Shown here piece by piece: positions 20,940-30,619 of a stretch of 56,851 nt of DNA. The first letter of the stretch is position 1; the number at the start of each line of letters is the position of its first letter. The stretch spans positions 285,416-342,266 of the forward strand of contig BFEA01000921.1 in assembly GCA_003427395.1 (NCBI GenBank), read 5' to 3'. A model generated the notes under the pieces. It searched no databases. It had not been told where the DNA came from and was given only the letters and a program-made list of their open reading frames with translations. The translations under genes and the position numbers were made by a program. Source of the stretch: Chara braunii (lineage: Eukaryota; Streptophyta; Charophyceae; Charales; Characeae).

Positions 20940-21440
20940 AAGGGCCTCGCTGCACTACACTTGAATCTTGAACAATCAAGTGTACGACACCACCGCACTT
21001 ACACTCGAAAACAAAGCTGGGAAACAGCTTCAAGAGCTGTCAGATCGGCGCTAGATTCTTCAAGGGTGAGTCATCGCTGCACTCACTCTTGATGGATGCT
21101 CTTGAATTTCTTTTTCAAGAGGTGTCAGAAGGCCCGATTCTGACAGCTCTTGAAGTGTTCAAGTGTGCCTGCCTGCAAGGGTGGGTTTTTTAAGGGTGGT
21201 CGGCGCGACCCTTCACGAGCTCTTCAGCTTTCAAGAGCGGGCCTCCAGTCTGGGTGGACAAAGCAGCTTTGCACCGTCATGTAGCATTCAAGACTGGAAA
21301 AAAAAAAGAAGAAAAAAATCAAGAATCCTTCAAGAGTAGGGCCGTCGAGAGTCAGTGACGGCTATTGTGAGCGTTTCTCTTGTCTGGGAGCTCTTGATCT
21401 ACGCTTGAACTTTTTTGTGAGTCCAGCGTAGCAACGTCCG
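20940..21440. other. Intergenic cluster of CTTGAA/TTCAAG words
   Basis: Over 500 bp the hexamers TTCAAG and CTTGAA occur well above expectation, often as local inverted pairs (for example CAAGAGCTGTCAGA at 21032 and TCTGACAGCTCTTGAAG at 21138). No gene seen. Confidence 0.45.
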
Positions 21441-22299
21441 AGATAGGGACTCGCTAAAACATGAAATGAACGTAGACAGTACTCCTGGCTTGGTGCATTC
21501 GCAGAAACGAGTTTGGGGCATACCCCACTCCAAGTGGGGTATGTAGTTCAACGGAAGATGGGCAGGGTAGGGGGTGTTGTATTCGGGCGGAGGGTTTTTT
21601 CAGCACCTTTTTTTTTTTTTTTTTTTTTTTTTTTTCGAAAAGGGACCCAGTGCCCAAGGCTCAAATTAACTAATTGAATACAGCGCAAACACACGCCTCT
21701 TCCCATTAGGGCTGGAAGAGCCTCGGCCACTGCTCCCATAGAAACAGCTTCCCTATGCATCATGAATACTGCATGAGCGAAGGGCATTGATTGCTTCCCC
21801 ACCAGGGAAGGATTAACCCCACTGCATGACAGAATAGAACTCTGCCCTACCATAGTTTCCCATCGGTGGTGATCATACCCTACAAAGTGGAAAAAAAAAA
21901 AGGGGTGGGGGGGGGCAGTCAATCCCTAAAAGATTATAACATGTGTCACCCCACATCTGCCCAAATTTACCCTGAGATGATCCAGAAGGGAGGGCAGTCG
22001 TTGACAGAGAGAAGCGCAAGGTACACTTGTCACCCTGTCTACGTTCCCCAGCACAGTTTAATATAGGACCACACTGCATTGGTACACTCGCGGGTAATCT
22101 ACAAAATTTCATTTCAAAACACCCTGTGAAACATAGAGTGGGCAAGGAGATGACAAGGCATCGCTCAAGAGCTATCCTAAACCCTCTAACCAAAAAACAA
22201 AAACGAAAGTCTTTGTATTTTATACACCTAAGAACAACCGCTGGATGTGCAGCTCCCTATGCATCTCAGACCTCGTGTGGGGTCACACATGTTGACCTA
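21441..22299. other. Intergenic, poly(T) tract at 21607-21635
   Basis: No gene recognised. The 280 bp after the T tract may be a retroposon in minus orientation, but I see no second copy. Confidence 0.45.
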
Positions 22300-22640
22300 G
22301 TTCAACATTGAACTGGCTCAACGGTGTATGTATGTGGGACTTGGCCCCGGCCCCCGGACCCTCAGGAGCTAACAACTTCAACATTTTTGGGCCAAATAGG
22401 TCTTTTTCAATTCTGATAAAACCATAAAAAGTATAAAATGTCCATTTTAAGGAAATGGCTGTTTATGTCAGGAGAAGAGGTTCAGAGGTACTGGTGGCTA
22501 AACCACCAGTACTTGGCCCAGCTATCTATGCCCAGCCTGAAAAAGGGCCGCGCGCCCTTTCGGGCCGACCCTCCAGGGCAACCAAAAAAAACACTGTTTT
22601 CGCTGGCGGCCCCAGCCTTTGGCCAGTAATTCACAAACCT
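22300..22640. repeat. Complex repeat, copy B
   Basis: 22310-22420 is the reverse complement of 20643-20760 (CAACGGTG, GTGGGACTTGGCC, CCCTCAGGAGCTAA, GGGCCAAATAGGTCTTTTTC). 22484-22620 repeats, in direct orientation, the GTACTGGTGG...CCACCAGTAC hairpin and GCCTGAAAAAGGGCCGCGCGC block seen at 19902-20110. This mosaic of direct and inverted modules suggests nested foldback elements. Confidence 0.6.
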
Positions 22641-22654
22641 TACCCAGGGAAAAA

Positions 22655-22658
<4 letters not shown>

Positions 22659-22698
<40 letters not shown>
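22659..22698 (+). repeat. Poly(A) tract
   Basis: About 40 A residues, just before the 97-nt hairpin. Confidence 0.95.
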
Positions 22699-22700
<2 letters not shown>

Positions 22701-22713
22701 AAGACCTACCGTC

Positions 22714-22810
22714 TTCACCCGAAAAGAATGGCCCCAGTCATAATGGCTGCATCTGGACTGAACGTTTGCACAAATGTGGCTATAATGACCGGGCGTTCTA
22801 TTCGGGTGAA
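22714..22810. ncRNA. 97-nt imperfect hairpin (miRNA-precursor-like or small foldback)
   Basis: TTCACCCGAAAAGAATGGCC at the left end pairs with GGGCGTTCTATTCGGGTGAA at the right. The pairing continues inward through AGTCATAATGGC against GGCTATAATGAC, leaving about 30 nt of loop. Arms of roughly 33 nt with a few mismatches would fit a plant-type microRNA precursor, but a small foldback transposon is equally possible. Expression is unknown. Confidence 0.35.
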
Positions 22811-23042
22811 CACCATATTGACTGACCTATAGCCGTTGTGCACAAGGCAAGAGGGAGGTGTTCTGTTATTCATTTCATTCTTGGAACACCGGATGCACGC
22901 ATATATTCATCTGTGCTGCATTACTCACATCCATTACATCTCCTTTTTTCCAAGAGTTCTTTTTTTTTCTCTTTTTTTTCTTTTTTTTCCCCCAAGCGTT
23001 TCTATGGGTTTGAACTTTGCAGCTACCATTACGTGTGAAAGC

Positions 23043-23157
23043 CTGATTCCCTCTTTGTGATTGACCCTGATGTTCACATTCACATGCAATAAAAAGTTTG
23101 ATTGCCTCTTTGTGATTGACCTTGATGTTCACATTCACATTCACATGCAATAAAAAG
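23043..23157 (+). repeat. 53-58-bp tandem duplication containing AATAAA
   Basis: GATTCCCTCTTTGTGATTGA through CACATGCAATAAAAAGT occurs at 23043-23095 and again, slightly changed, at about 23100-23157. Each copy ends in a perfect AATAAA polyadenylation-type hexamer. Could be the end of an unrecognised upstream transcript. Confidence 0.7.
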
Positions 23158-23421
23158 TGTTTTTTTTTTTTTTTTTCTAATAGCTAATTTTAGAAAGGCC
23201 ATTTTGTGCATCATGTGATAGGAAACGGGTGTTGAAAGCTCTTTGTGATTCTCCTTTCTGATTTCCTCACGCCGCTCACGGTGGATGCTTCTTGCCTGCA
23301 GTTACACGTGGCCAGTCAGGGAGGAAGGTGATTTGCCATCCATTCTATGGAGCTGCATCGTACTGGTGGAAAAGCCCTTTCGGAGCATTCCCATGGACCG
23401 CATACGGCTGTGCCTACCTCC

Positions 23422-26400
23422 ATGATCCCACGTGTCCTGAGGTACAGGTCTCTCACGACTTCTCCTCCATATGTCTGTGCGCTGTTCTTTGCCGGAGGAC
23501 TACTGCTCACGAGTGTAATCTTGAGAACCTCAGTCGCCGAGCCCGGCAGCGACCAAGAGAGCTTGCGCCTGCTCCAGGCCTCTGTTGTGGCTCCACCTGT
23601 GTCTCCGCCATCTCCGGTCTTCGTTATGCCCCCCGCAGCACCACCATCTCTGGCCTCTGGCATGGTTCCCCCCCCAACGCCGCAATCTCCAGGGTCTGTT
23701 ATAGCTCAACCTGCAGCACTGCCGTCTCTGGCCTCTGTTAAGGATCCACCTGCACGGTTTGCACCCCGACCATCTCCGGGCCGGGCCTCTCTTCTGCCTC
23801 CCCCTGTGCCACAGACATCTCCGGCCTCTGGTATAATGGCTCCACCCTCAGGGTCCCCATCTCCAGCCTCTGTTTTAGATAGACCTGGAGCCCAGCCATC
23901 TGTGCCTCAATCATTGCCTATTGCAACGGCTCTTACAGGTCCTGTGACTCCGCCGTCCCCAGCCTATGTTATGCAACCACCTGCTGCTACCCCACCATCT
24001 CCACCCTCTGTTACCCCTCCCCCTGCGCCACAGACATATCCGGCCTCTGGTGTAATGGCTCCACCATCAGGGTCCCCATCTCCAGCCTGTGTTTTAGATA
24101 GACCTGGAGCCCAACCATCTGTACGTCGATCGTTGCCTACTGCAAGGTCTCTAACAGGTCCTGTGACTCCGCCGTCTCCCGCCTCTGTTATGGAACCACC
24201 TGCTGCTACCCCACCATCTCCAGCCTCTGTTATGCCTCCCCCTGTGCCACCGCCATCTCCGGCCTCTGCTATGGCTCCACCATCCACTCCAACGCCAGAA
24301 CCGACGGTTCTGAACGAGTCATTGTTTGTGAACGCATCAATCAGAGTCGCAATCTACCACCCAAAGGAGTACGCTAGGTTCGCCGCATCTCGTGAAGACT
24401 GTGGGCGAATCATCTTTCATCTGGCGCCGCTGGCGGTCTCGTCTGCCAGTTGCAGTCTGTACTATATGCTGGCCGACTTGTGCTGGCCCAGTGGGAAAGC
24501 CGTCGAGTGGGTAAGCATGTCCCTTAGGAGAGCGAATCTCTCCCTGGAGCAGCAAACTCCTATCTACCCAGACACGGACGAGTCTCTCGTTGTCACGTAC
24601 TGGTGGCCGTACTCCACACCGAACGGAACACGTATCTCTGGCTCTGGCGAGATCAGCAACGAGACGATGGCACGGTTTCTGGGATTGAATATCGCAGTGG
24701 ATGGGACACATCTTTTTCTATTTACGATTCCCAGTACCGGCGGGGGAGGATCATCAACGATGACGTCGATATCAACGATTAACGGTTCCCGTCTCTCCGT
24801 TGCGGTAGAGGAATTCAACGACGTTACCTTTTCGACGGCCCCAAACAAGACAAGTCTTTACATGGTGGAGGCTGACCGTTCTCCATTGGCGATACTTCAT
24901 ACGCAGCTTAGTGATTCGGGGATGCCACTCAGCGTCGACCCCACAAGGAGAGAGATACGCCCTAAAGAAAGTAGTATGGGTTCCGGGGCTAGCAGCATGC
25001 GGCTGTTCTTCCAGAGCGGCATTGCAGACGGGAGGTGCTTTTACTTCGCCGACCCAACCCTGTACAGTGTGTGGGGACTCGATCCCTTGACCTATGAGTA
25101 TACTCTCGTCGCGGGAACGGGACAGGTGGGTGCCGCTAATGGGGATGGCCGCAGTTCTTCGTTCAGATGGATGACACATTTAGCGACAACTCCGGATGGG
25201 TGCAATGTCTTTGTCACCGAGGACCCAACTGACGCACGCCCCGGCTCCGTTCGCTGGCTACAGCTTGATTCTCCCTGCACCACGGCCACATCCGTCTCAA
25301 CCATCCTCGAGGCTCGTCATCACAGTGTGGGGTTTGTGAGCTTAGCGCTGCATGATTATGATAGTGGCAACCGTCTCAGACTCTACGTAGGAACCAATGA
25401 TGGGGTTATTTACGAGTTGGAAATGAACAAGTCTACCCTACCCACATGTGCACGTCCTCCTCCCCACCGTGACCCCATCATCCCTGATTGGGTTTCCCGC
25501 ATTGCGATCCCTATTCTTGTGGGATTCGCATTGGTGGTGACCATTGCCATTTTTGTTCTAGTTATCGTCAGGCGGCGGAGAAGGCATCCCCCAGCAGCTG
25601 AGGAGGGGCCGGGGGGCGGCCGGGTATCACGGTTCCTCAGCAGCTGTACCAGCATGTCGATAAGCACAACGTCGACGACGGGGTCGGGGTCGGGATGGGA
25701 GAGGCTGGGGAGGGATATCAACTTGTCTCTGATACGGCAGTTCGATTTAGCGACCTTGTCGCTCTGTACTTGTAATTTCGACGATCGCTATCGGATCGGG
25801 CAGAAGGGGGCATTCGGGGAAGTATACAGGGGCAATATCGACGGTAAGGAGGTGGCAATCAAGGTGATGGCCGGCGATCTCACGAGGGAAAAGCGGAAGC
25901 AGTTCGTTGCGGAGGTGAACGCATTGTGCAGAGTCAATCATGTAAACCTGATTGAACTGATCGGCTTTTGCGAAGAGGGAAATCGTTGCATACTGGTGTA
26001 TCCGTATTANGTGAACGCATTGTGCAGAGTCAATCATGTAAACCTGATTGAACTGATCGGCTTTTGCGAAGAGGGAAATCGTTGCATACTGGTGTATCCG
26101 TATTATCAAGGGGGAAGCCTGTACGAGCGCCTGCAAAGCAAGCAGCAGAGCCTCGGCAATGCCCACCTTGAGAAGACTCTTCCGAGTCTGCCGCCGTTGA
26201 CGCTTGAGGAGCGCATGAGTATAGCCTTCCAGATCGCGCTGGCCTTGAACTATCTCCATGGGAGCACCAGGCGACCAATCATCCATCGGGACATCAAGAG
26301 CAGCAATGTCCTTCTAAGCGACGGCAAGGGAAATAAGCTTCATGCCGTTCTCGCAGATTTCGGGTTGGCGACGATGGGGGAGAGAGTTTTTGGAGATGAC

Positions 26401-26889
26401 CAACACGACCTCATAGAGACGGCCCACATTAGCGGCACATTCGGGTACATGGCCCCTGAGTACCTGCTCAGAGGAGAACTGTCCGAGAAAAATGATGTGT
26501 ACGCGTTCGGAGTCCTCGCTCTCGAACTGCTCACGGGGAGGAAGGCCGCCACACGGTCGCCTTCTGGGACGGAGGGCGTGCTGACGCTGAGGGAATGGGT
26601 CAAGCCATTCCTTGAGGGAGGGAAGCAGTCTCAGACCAAAGTGCCCCCCTGCCGGCCTGCTCTTGAGATGCTCCGGGCCTTTCTGGATCCTTGTCTGAGG
26701 GATGAAGTGGCCGAGGCTTCAGCAACAGAGATGGTTATGGATATGATCCAGTTGGCCTGGGTGTGCGTCAAGTTAGAGGATGATGAGAGGCCCACGATGA
26801 ATGTGGTGGTCCACCGCATTCAGGGCATTCTGCAGAAGGCTACATGTATTCAGCCAAACATCTTCAAGTTGGGGGTTCAACAAGCCTAA
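23422..26889 (+). CDS. Receptor-like protein kinase with proline-rich extracellular domain
   Basis: Single-exon, complete. I choose the ATG at 23422 over 23347 because it starts directly with a signal peptide (hydrophobic core VCALFFAGGLLLTSVIL). Next comes an extensin-like Pro/Ser region of about 230 residues (repeats of PPSPASVM), including a 219-bp (73-residue) tandem duplication at about 23811-24248. Then an extracellular domain of about 400 residues with NHL/propeller-like phrases (YSVWGLDP, YTLVAGTGQVG, TTPDGCNVFVTED). A single transmembrane segment (IAIPILVGFALVVTIAIFVL) and RRRRRH stop-transfer follow near 25500. The kinase has all key motifs: the glycine loop IGQKGAFGEV, VAIK, HRDIKSSNVLL, DFG, and APE. 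It is therefore likely an active Ser/Thr kinase of the plant RLK/Pelle group, acting at the plasma membrane, possibly as a wall sensor. 32 codons are duplicated at an assembly join (25915-26105). Confidence 0.9.
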   Translation: MIPRVLRYRSLTTSPPYVCALFFAGGLLLTSVILRTSVAEPGSDQESLRLLQASVVAPPVSPPSPVFVMPPAAPPSLASGMVPPPTPQSPGSVIAQPAALPSLASVKDPPARFAPRPSPGRASLLPPPVPQTSPASGIMAPPSGSPSPASVLDRPGAQPSVPQSLPIATALTGPVTPPSPAYVMQPPAATPPSPPSVTPPPAPQTYPASGVMAPPSGSPSPACVLDRPGAQPSVRRSLPTARSLTGPVTPPSPASVMEPPAATPPSPASVMPPPVPPPSPASAMAPPSTPTPEPTVLNESLFVNASIRVAIYHPKEYARFAASREDCGRIIFHLAPLAVSSASCSLYYMLADLCWPSGKAVEWVSMSLRRANLSLEQQTPIYPDTDESLVVTYWWPYSTPNGTRISGSGEISNETMARFLGLNIAVDGTHLFLFTIPSTGGGGSSTMTSISTINGSRLSVAVEEFNDVTFSTAPNKTSLYMVEADRSPLAILHTQLSDSGMPLSVDPTRREIRPKESSMGSGASSMRLFFQSGIADGRCFYFADPTLYSVWGLDPLTYEYTLVAGTGQVGAANGDGRSSSFRWMTHLATTPDGCNVFVTEDPTDARPGSVRWLQLDSPCTTATSVSTILEARHHSVGFVSLALHDYDSGNRLRLYVGTNDGVIYELEMNKSTLPTCARPPPHRDPIIPDWVSRIAIPILVGFALVVTIAIFVLVIVRRRRRHPPAAEEGPGGGRVSRFLSSCTSMSISTTSTTGSGSGWERLGRDINLSLIRQFDLATLSLCTCNFDDRYRIGQKGAFGEVYRGNIDGKEVAIKVMAGDLTREKRKQFVAEVNALCRVNHVNLIELIGFCEEGNRCILVYPYXVNALCRVNHVNLIELIGFCEEGNRCILVYPYYQGGSLYERLQSKQQSLGNAHLEKTLPSLPPLTLEERMSIAFQIALALNYLHGSTRRPIIHRDIKSSNVLLSDGKGNKLHAVLADFGLATMGERVFGDDQHDLIETAHISGTFGYMAPEYLLRGELSEKNDVYAFGVLALELLTGRKAATRSPSGTEGVLTLREWVKPFLEGGKQSQTKVPPCRPALEMLRAFLDPCLRDEVAEASATEMVMDMIQLAWVCVKLEDDERPTMNVVVHRIQGILQKATCIQPNIFKLGVQQA
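23811..24248 (+). repeat. 219-bp tandem duplication in the proline-rich region
   Basis: The block beginning ACAGACAT(C/A)TCCGGCCTCTGG occurs at 23811 and 24030, keeping frame and giving two 73-residue copies (MAPPSGSPSP, VLDRPGAQPSV, LTGPVTPPSPA, PPAATPPSP). Confidence 0.85.
25915..26105. other. Probable assembly artefact: 95-bp perfect duplication around a single N
   Basis: 25915-26009 and 26011-26105 are identical, separated by N at 26010. The duplicated part is the kinase alpha-C helix to hinge (VNALCRVNHVNLIELIGFC onward), which no functional kinase would repeat. 96 bp keeps frame by chance. The real protein is probably 32 residues shorter. Confidence 0.9.
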
Positions 26890-27890
26890 TAAAGGTGGTT
26901 TTTTTTTTTGTTTTTTTTTTTCGTGGGTTGGGGGGGGGGGGGGGGAGGAAGGGAGCGGGGGATAATCTACCTGTTTTGTGTTTGTTTGCACCGCACCTTG
27001 TAAATGCAAAAAAAAAAAAAAGCCTGCCTGAAAGGCGTCCTGTCCAGATTTGACAGGTACTTGAACAAGCTTAATTTACTGTGGTGACCGCTGTGTCTCC
27101 TCCTTCAGGGTGGGCCGGTGATGCCCTCCTCGCTAGGGGGACGCAGAAGCATTTGCCAACGGACGCTTGTATAATAAAGTTTGTTATTTAAAAAAAAAAA
27201 GCTCCTAAAAAAAAAAGGAATTTCTATGAAGCAACTACTAAGTAGGAAATCTAAAAAAAAAACTACGTACTATGTTGTTTTTTTTTTTTTTTTTAACACC
27301 CCCCGGTGATAGTGGTGCTGATAAGAGCAGCCACCGCTACCACACGGGAAGAGGCTCCATCTACTGGTGGGGAGCATCACCTGCTGGAAAGCGGGTCCAG
27401 CGTCCCATATACAAAATATGATCAGGAAAACAATGTGGAGGACCCTTGCCAGCATTGATTACCCTGGAATCCAGGGGATTGACTGAGCAAGGCATTGGAA
27501 AAATTGGAAAAATTAGAAAAGACCTGCCACGGGGCAATCTGGTGGAAAAGGTGCACCAGGGAGATGGAAGAAGTCCGCCTTGAAGGAGTCAGCGCTGCCG
27601 GGAGCGCTGCGCCCCGCCCGACACTACGTGCTCCTGGAGATGGCGCGCGGCAGCGATGGCGGTCTTTTTTGAAGTTTTGGCACTTAACGCACGCACAGGA
27701 TATCGCAGGCGCTTGACCACACCATCTCACAAGTTGATGTGGTAGATGGTCTGACTCCCGGTGGCGTTCAGTTTCCGGGAGTTCCACGTTTTACTCCATT
27801 GCCGCTGCGTTGCTGCACGTGGCTTTCAGCCTGAGAGGCGTTGGCTTTGTCGATGTCTGTGGAGTACAGTGGAGTTAGCCCTAGGTACCC
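26890..27890. other. Downstream of the kinase gene; no gene recognised
   Basis: Contains the kinase 3' UTR (an AATAAA overlaps the stop codon at 26888-26893, and TAATAAAGTTTG lies at 27172), several homopolymer runs, and the SINE-like repeat. Confidence 0.5.
27278..27420 (-). repeat. Dispersed SINE-like repeat, copy 2
   Basis: Poly(T) 27278-27294, then after about 50 bp GCTCCATCTACTGGTGGGGA, GCATCACCTGCTGGAAAGCG and GGTCCAGCGTCCCATA match copy 1 at 14553-14640. Minus-strand orientation would give a 3' poly(A) tail. I see no clear pol III A/B boxes. Confidence 0.5.
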
Positions 27891-28069
27891 TGAAGTGTGA
27901 GTGATTACAGTAACGGCCTGCCATTGGGGTACTGCTCGCCATCATCCTTGCCATCACTATCACTACTGCTTTCGTCACCAGGGGCGGAGCTTGGACATGG
28001 TATCAAGTACAATCAGCACTGTTATCGCCATCACAACGAGGTTATCCGGGGCGCAGTTCGTCATCAAGC

Positions 28070-28297
28070 TGATGTTCGTCATCATCATCATCATCATCAA
28101 GGTTTGCCAGCATCATCATCGTCAGGGTGCTGCTCGTCATCATCATCATCAGCAGCAGCATCAACAGGGCGTGGCTCATCATCGATATCGTCACCACGAT
28201 AATGATTCGTCATCATCATCAGGGTGCCGCTCGTCACCACCATCATCATCACCAGGGTTCTATCATCAAAGGTGCTCGTCATCAACACCATCATTTG

Positions 28298-28334
<37 letters not shown>

Positions 28335-28870
28335 GCCATCATCAGCAACATCATCATCATCAGGTTATCATCAAAGGTGCTCGTCATCAATACCATCATC
28401 ATTCCTTGGTCATCACAGGGCGCTGTGCGTCATCATCGTCATCATCATCACCATCGTCATCATCAAATCATCATCATTAGTGATGCTTGCCATCACCACT
28501 ATCATCATCGTTATCATCAAATCATCATCATCAGTGATGATCGCCATCACCACTATCATCATCCTGTTGTCATTACAGGGCGCTGTGCGTCAGCATCATC
28601 AGCATCAGCCATCATCATCATCACAATCATTACCGATATCCCCATCATCATCATCACCATCATCACCATCATCATCATCATCATCATCATCATCAGTTTG
28701 TATTCACAGGGGCTGTTGGTGCCGCTCTTTACCATGATCAGGACCATCATTCAGTCTCCATCCTCGCCATTATCATCATCATCAGTTTGTTTTCAAACAG
28801 CAGGTGAGTTGGTCGTCACCATCATACTCATCATCATCATCTTCAGGGTGCTGTCCAGCGTCATTAGCAA
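28070..28870. repeat. Imperfect (ATC)n-rich tract
   Basis: About 800 bp dominated by TCATCA with interspersed words GGTGCTCGTCATCA and CAGGGCGCTGTGCGTCA that recur several times. Open frames here code for poly-Ser, His or Ile and are artefacts. Confidence 0.95.
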
Positions 28871-28919
28871 AAATCCAAAAATCTCATCTACCTTTTCGTA
28901 TGCTCTATTATGAGATCCT

Positions 28920-29338
28920 CATTGAGGACAATTGACTGCTTCATTTGATCTCGGACTAGGGTTTCTGCGGTCACGGCGGGGATTTTTGGGGAATGGGTGG
29001 GGGGGCGTTGGGGAGCCTTACTGTACAGGGGCGCTGCAAGGAGGGAGGTGGCTGCTCTGTTGGGAGTGGGGCAGATTTGTGGTTTGTCCTTGTTTGGGGC
29101 CGGGGTAGGAGAGTTGGTCACCTTCAACCCCGGCGGGGGCAGATAGGGACAAAGGGGAGGTCGAAGGCACCCTCTAGGTGGGAATTGACTGCCTTAGCAG
29201 AAGGGGGAGGGAGGGGATCTGTTCCAGGTTGGGGCCGAGGTGAATCTCCTCTGCAGTGGCAGCAAGGGACAACGGTGGTGGTGTAGGGGGAATTTTTCTC
29301 TGCGCGGTGACTATTGGAAACTTCTTGGACCAATTATG
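28920..29338. other. Intergenic G-rich sequence
   Basis: GGGG-rich (28988-29240), no gene recognised. Confidence 0.5.
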
Positions 29339-29830
29339 ATATTTTCAGCTTTCTGGGGTTTTGAGAGTTAGAGCAGCATCGGTTCTTCCTCTTTATTAGG
29401 ATCTTCGACCTCAGAGATGGTTGCACCTGGACTGACATCAATAGGGTTGCTCTGTTCTATGCTCTCAACTTGCCAATTCAAAACGACGCTGGTCGGAGCT
29501 GGGGTGCTCACCCTGTAACCTGCCACGACAGGAGCACGAGACCTTGTAGAGAGATCTAGGGTCTGCCGAGGGAGGAAGGCAATCCAGTGGCGAATTGGGG
29601 GGGCCGCCTTGACACCCTCTAGGGCCGAGGATAGTCTCGGGGGCGAGAAGAGGTCAGCTATGGTTGATGTTGTTTTGGTGGGTCATGTCTTGGAGTAGCA
29701 GTGTCCCAGTATAGGGAGGGCTAGGAGTTGCTCTCGGATTAGGAAGCTGGAATAGCTGATATAGCATAGCATTCACACTCCTTTAGATCTAATAAAGGTG
29801 GTGCACTCAATTTCTTTAGAATTCTCAAAA
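29339..29830 (+). repeat. Dispersed repeat family, tandem copy 1
   Basis: Aligns over its length with 29900-30330 (AGCAGCATCG, CGACGCTGGTCGGAGCTGGGG, GACCTTGTAGAGAGATCT, GAGAAGAGGTCAGCTA, GCTAGGAGTTGCTCT, ATAGCATAGC). It is followed by (ATC)n, as is copy 2. Confidence 0.75.
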
Positions 29831-29854
29831 AAAATAAAAAAGGCATAATCATCT

Positions 29855-29899
29855 TCATCATCATCATCATCATCATCATTAGTATCATCATCGCATCAA
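29855..29899. repeat. (ATC)n microsatellite
   Basis: TCATCATCATC run between the two copies of the repeat family. Confidence 0.95.
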
Positions 29900-30330
29900 T
29901 GTTATACTAAGTTTTCTGGAGTCCTGTGATTTTTGGGCAGCATCGAGTTTTCTTCTACATCCGGGATATAGGATTTCAGGGATGGTCGAACCCGGACCGA
30001 TATCTGCAGAGCTGTTCTTTTCTGTGCCCCTATCTTGCCGACGCCAGAACGACGTTGGCCGGAGCTGGGGCGTTGCCCTTTAACCCGCATAGGCAGGAGC
30101 GTGAGGCCTTGTAGAGAGATCTGGGGGTTGCCGAGGGGGGAAGACAATCCACTGGTGAACCGGGGGGGGCTGCTCCGTGGCGAGGAGAGATCAGCTACGG
30201 GGGACATTGGTTAGGTCGGTATTGTCTCTGTTTTACAATGTCCTGGTACAAGGAAGGCTAGAAGTTGCTCTAGGATTAGGAGATCAGAACTGTTGGTATA
30301 GCATAGCTTATCACAATTAATACTGTAACA
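29900..30330 (-). repeat. Dispersed repeat family, tandem copy 2, LTR-like ends
   Basis: On the plus strand it begins TGTTATACTAAG and ends TACTGTAACA. Read on the minus strand these are TGTTACAGTA...CTTAGTATAACA, TG...CA inverted ends as in a solo LTR of about 431 bp. The five flanking bases (ATCAA, ATCTT) match only partly, so a target duplication is not established. Three copies of this family lie in the window. Confidence 0.5.
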
Positions 30331-30339
30331 ATCTTTTAA

Positions 30340-30415
30340 CATCATCAACATCATCATCAGTAGTATCATCATCATCATCAGGATCATCATCACCATCAGG
30401 ATCATCATCATCATA
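30340..30415. repeat. (ATC)n microsatellite
   Basis: CATCATCATCAG-type tract after repeat copy 2. Confidence 0.95.
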
Positions 30416-30554
30416 GTCACCTGATGAAGGACGCTGAGCCTGGTTCTCAGTAAGTTCGGTTTTGTTTCTCCGGGCAGACTGTGAGGACCCCGGCCTCATT
30501 CCTCTTATTGGTAATATCAGCCTTGGCCACTGGGCCCGTTTCTTTAAAAAAAAA

Positions 30555-30584
30555 NNNNNNNNNNNNNNNNNNNNNNNNNNNNNN
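30555..30584. other. Assembly gap (30 N) within poly(A)
   Basis: N run bordered on both sides by A homopolymer; the gap probably arises from the homopolymer. Confidence 1.
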
Positions 30585-30619
30585 AAAAAAAAAAAAAAAA
30601 AAAAAAAAACATGTCACTG

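Noticed and set aside
27901-28913. Ser/His/Ile-rich ORFs up to 278 codons
   Set aside because: Imperfect (ATC)n tract stays open in all frames; no domain.
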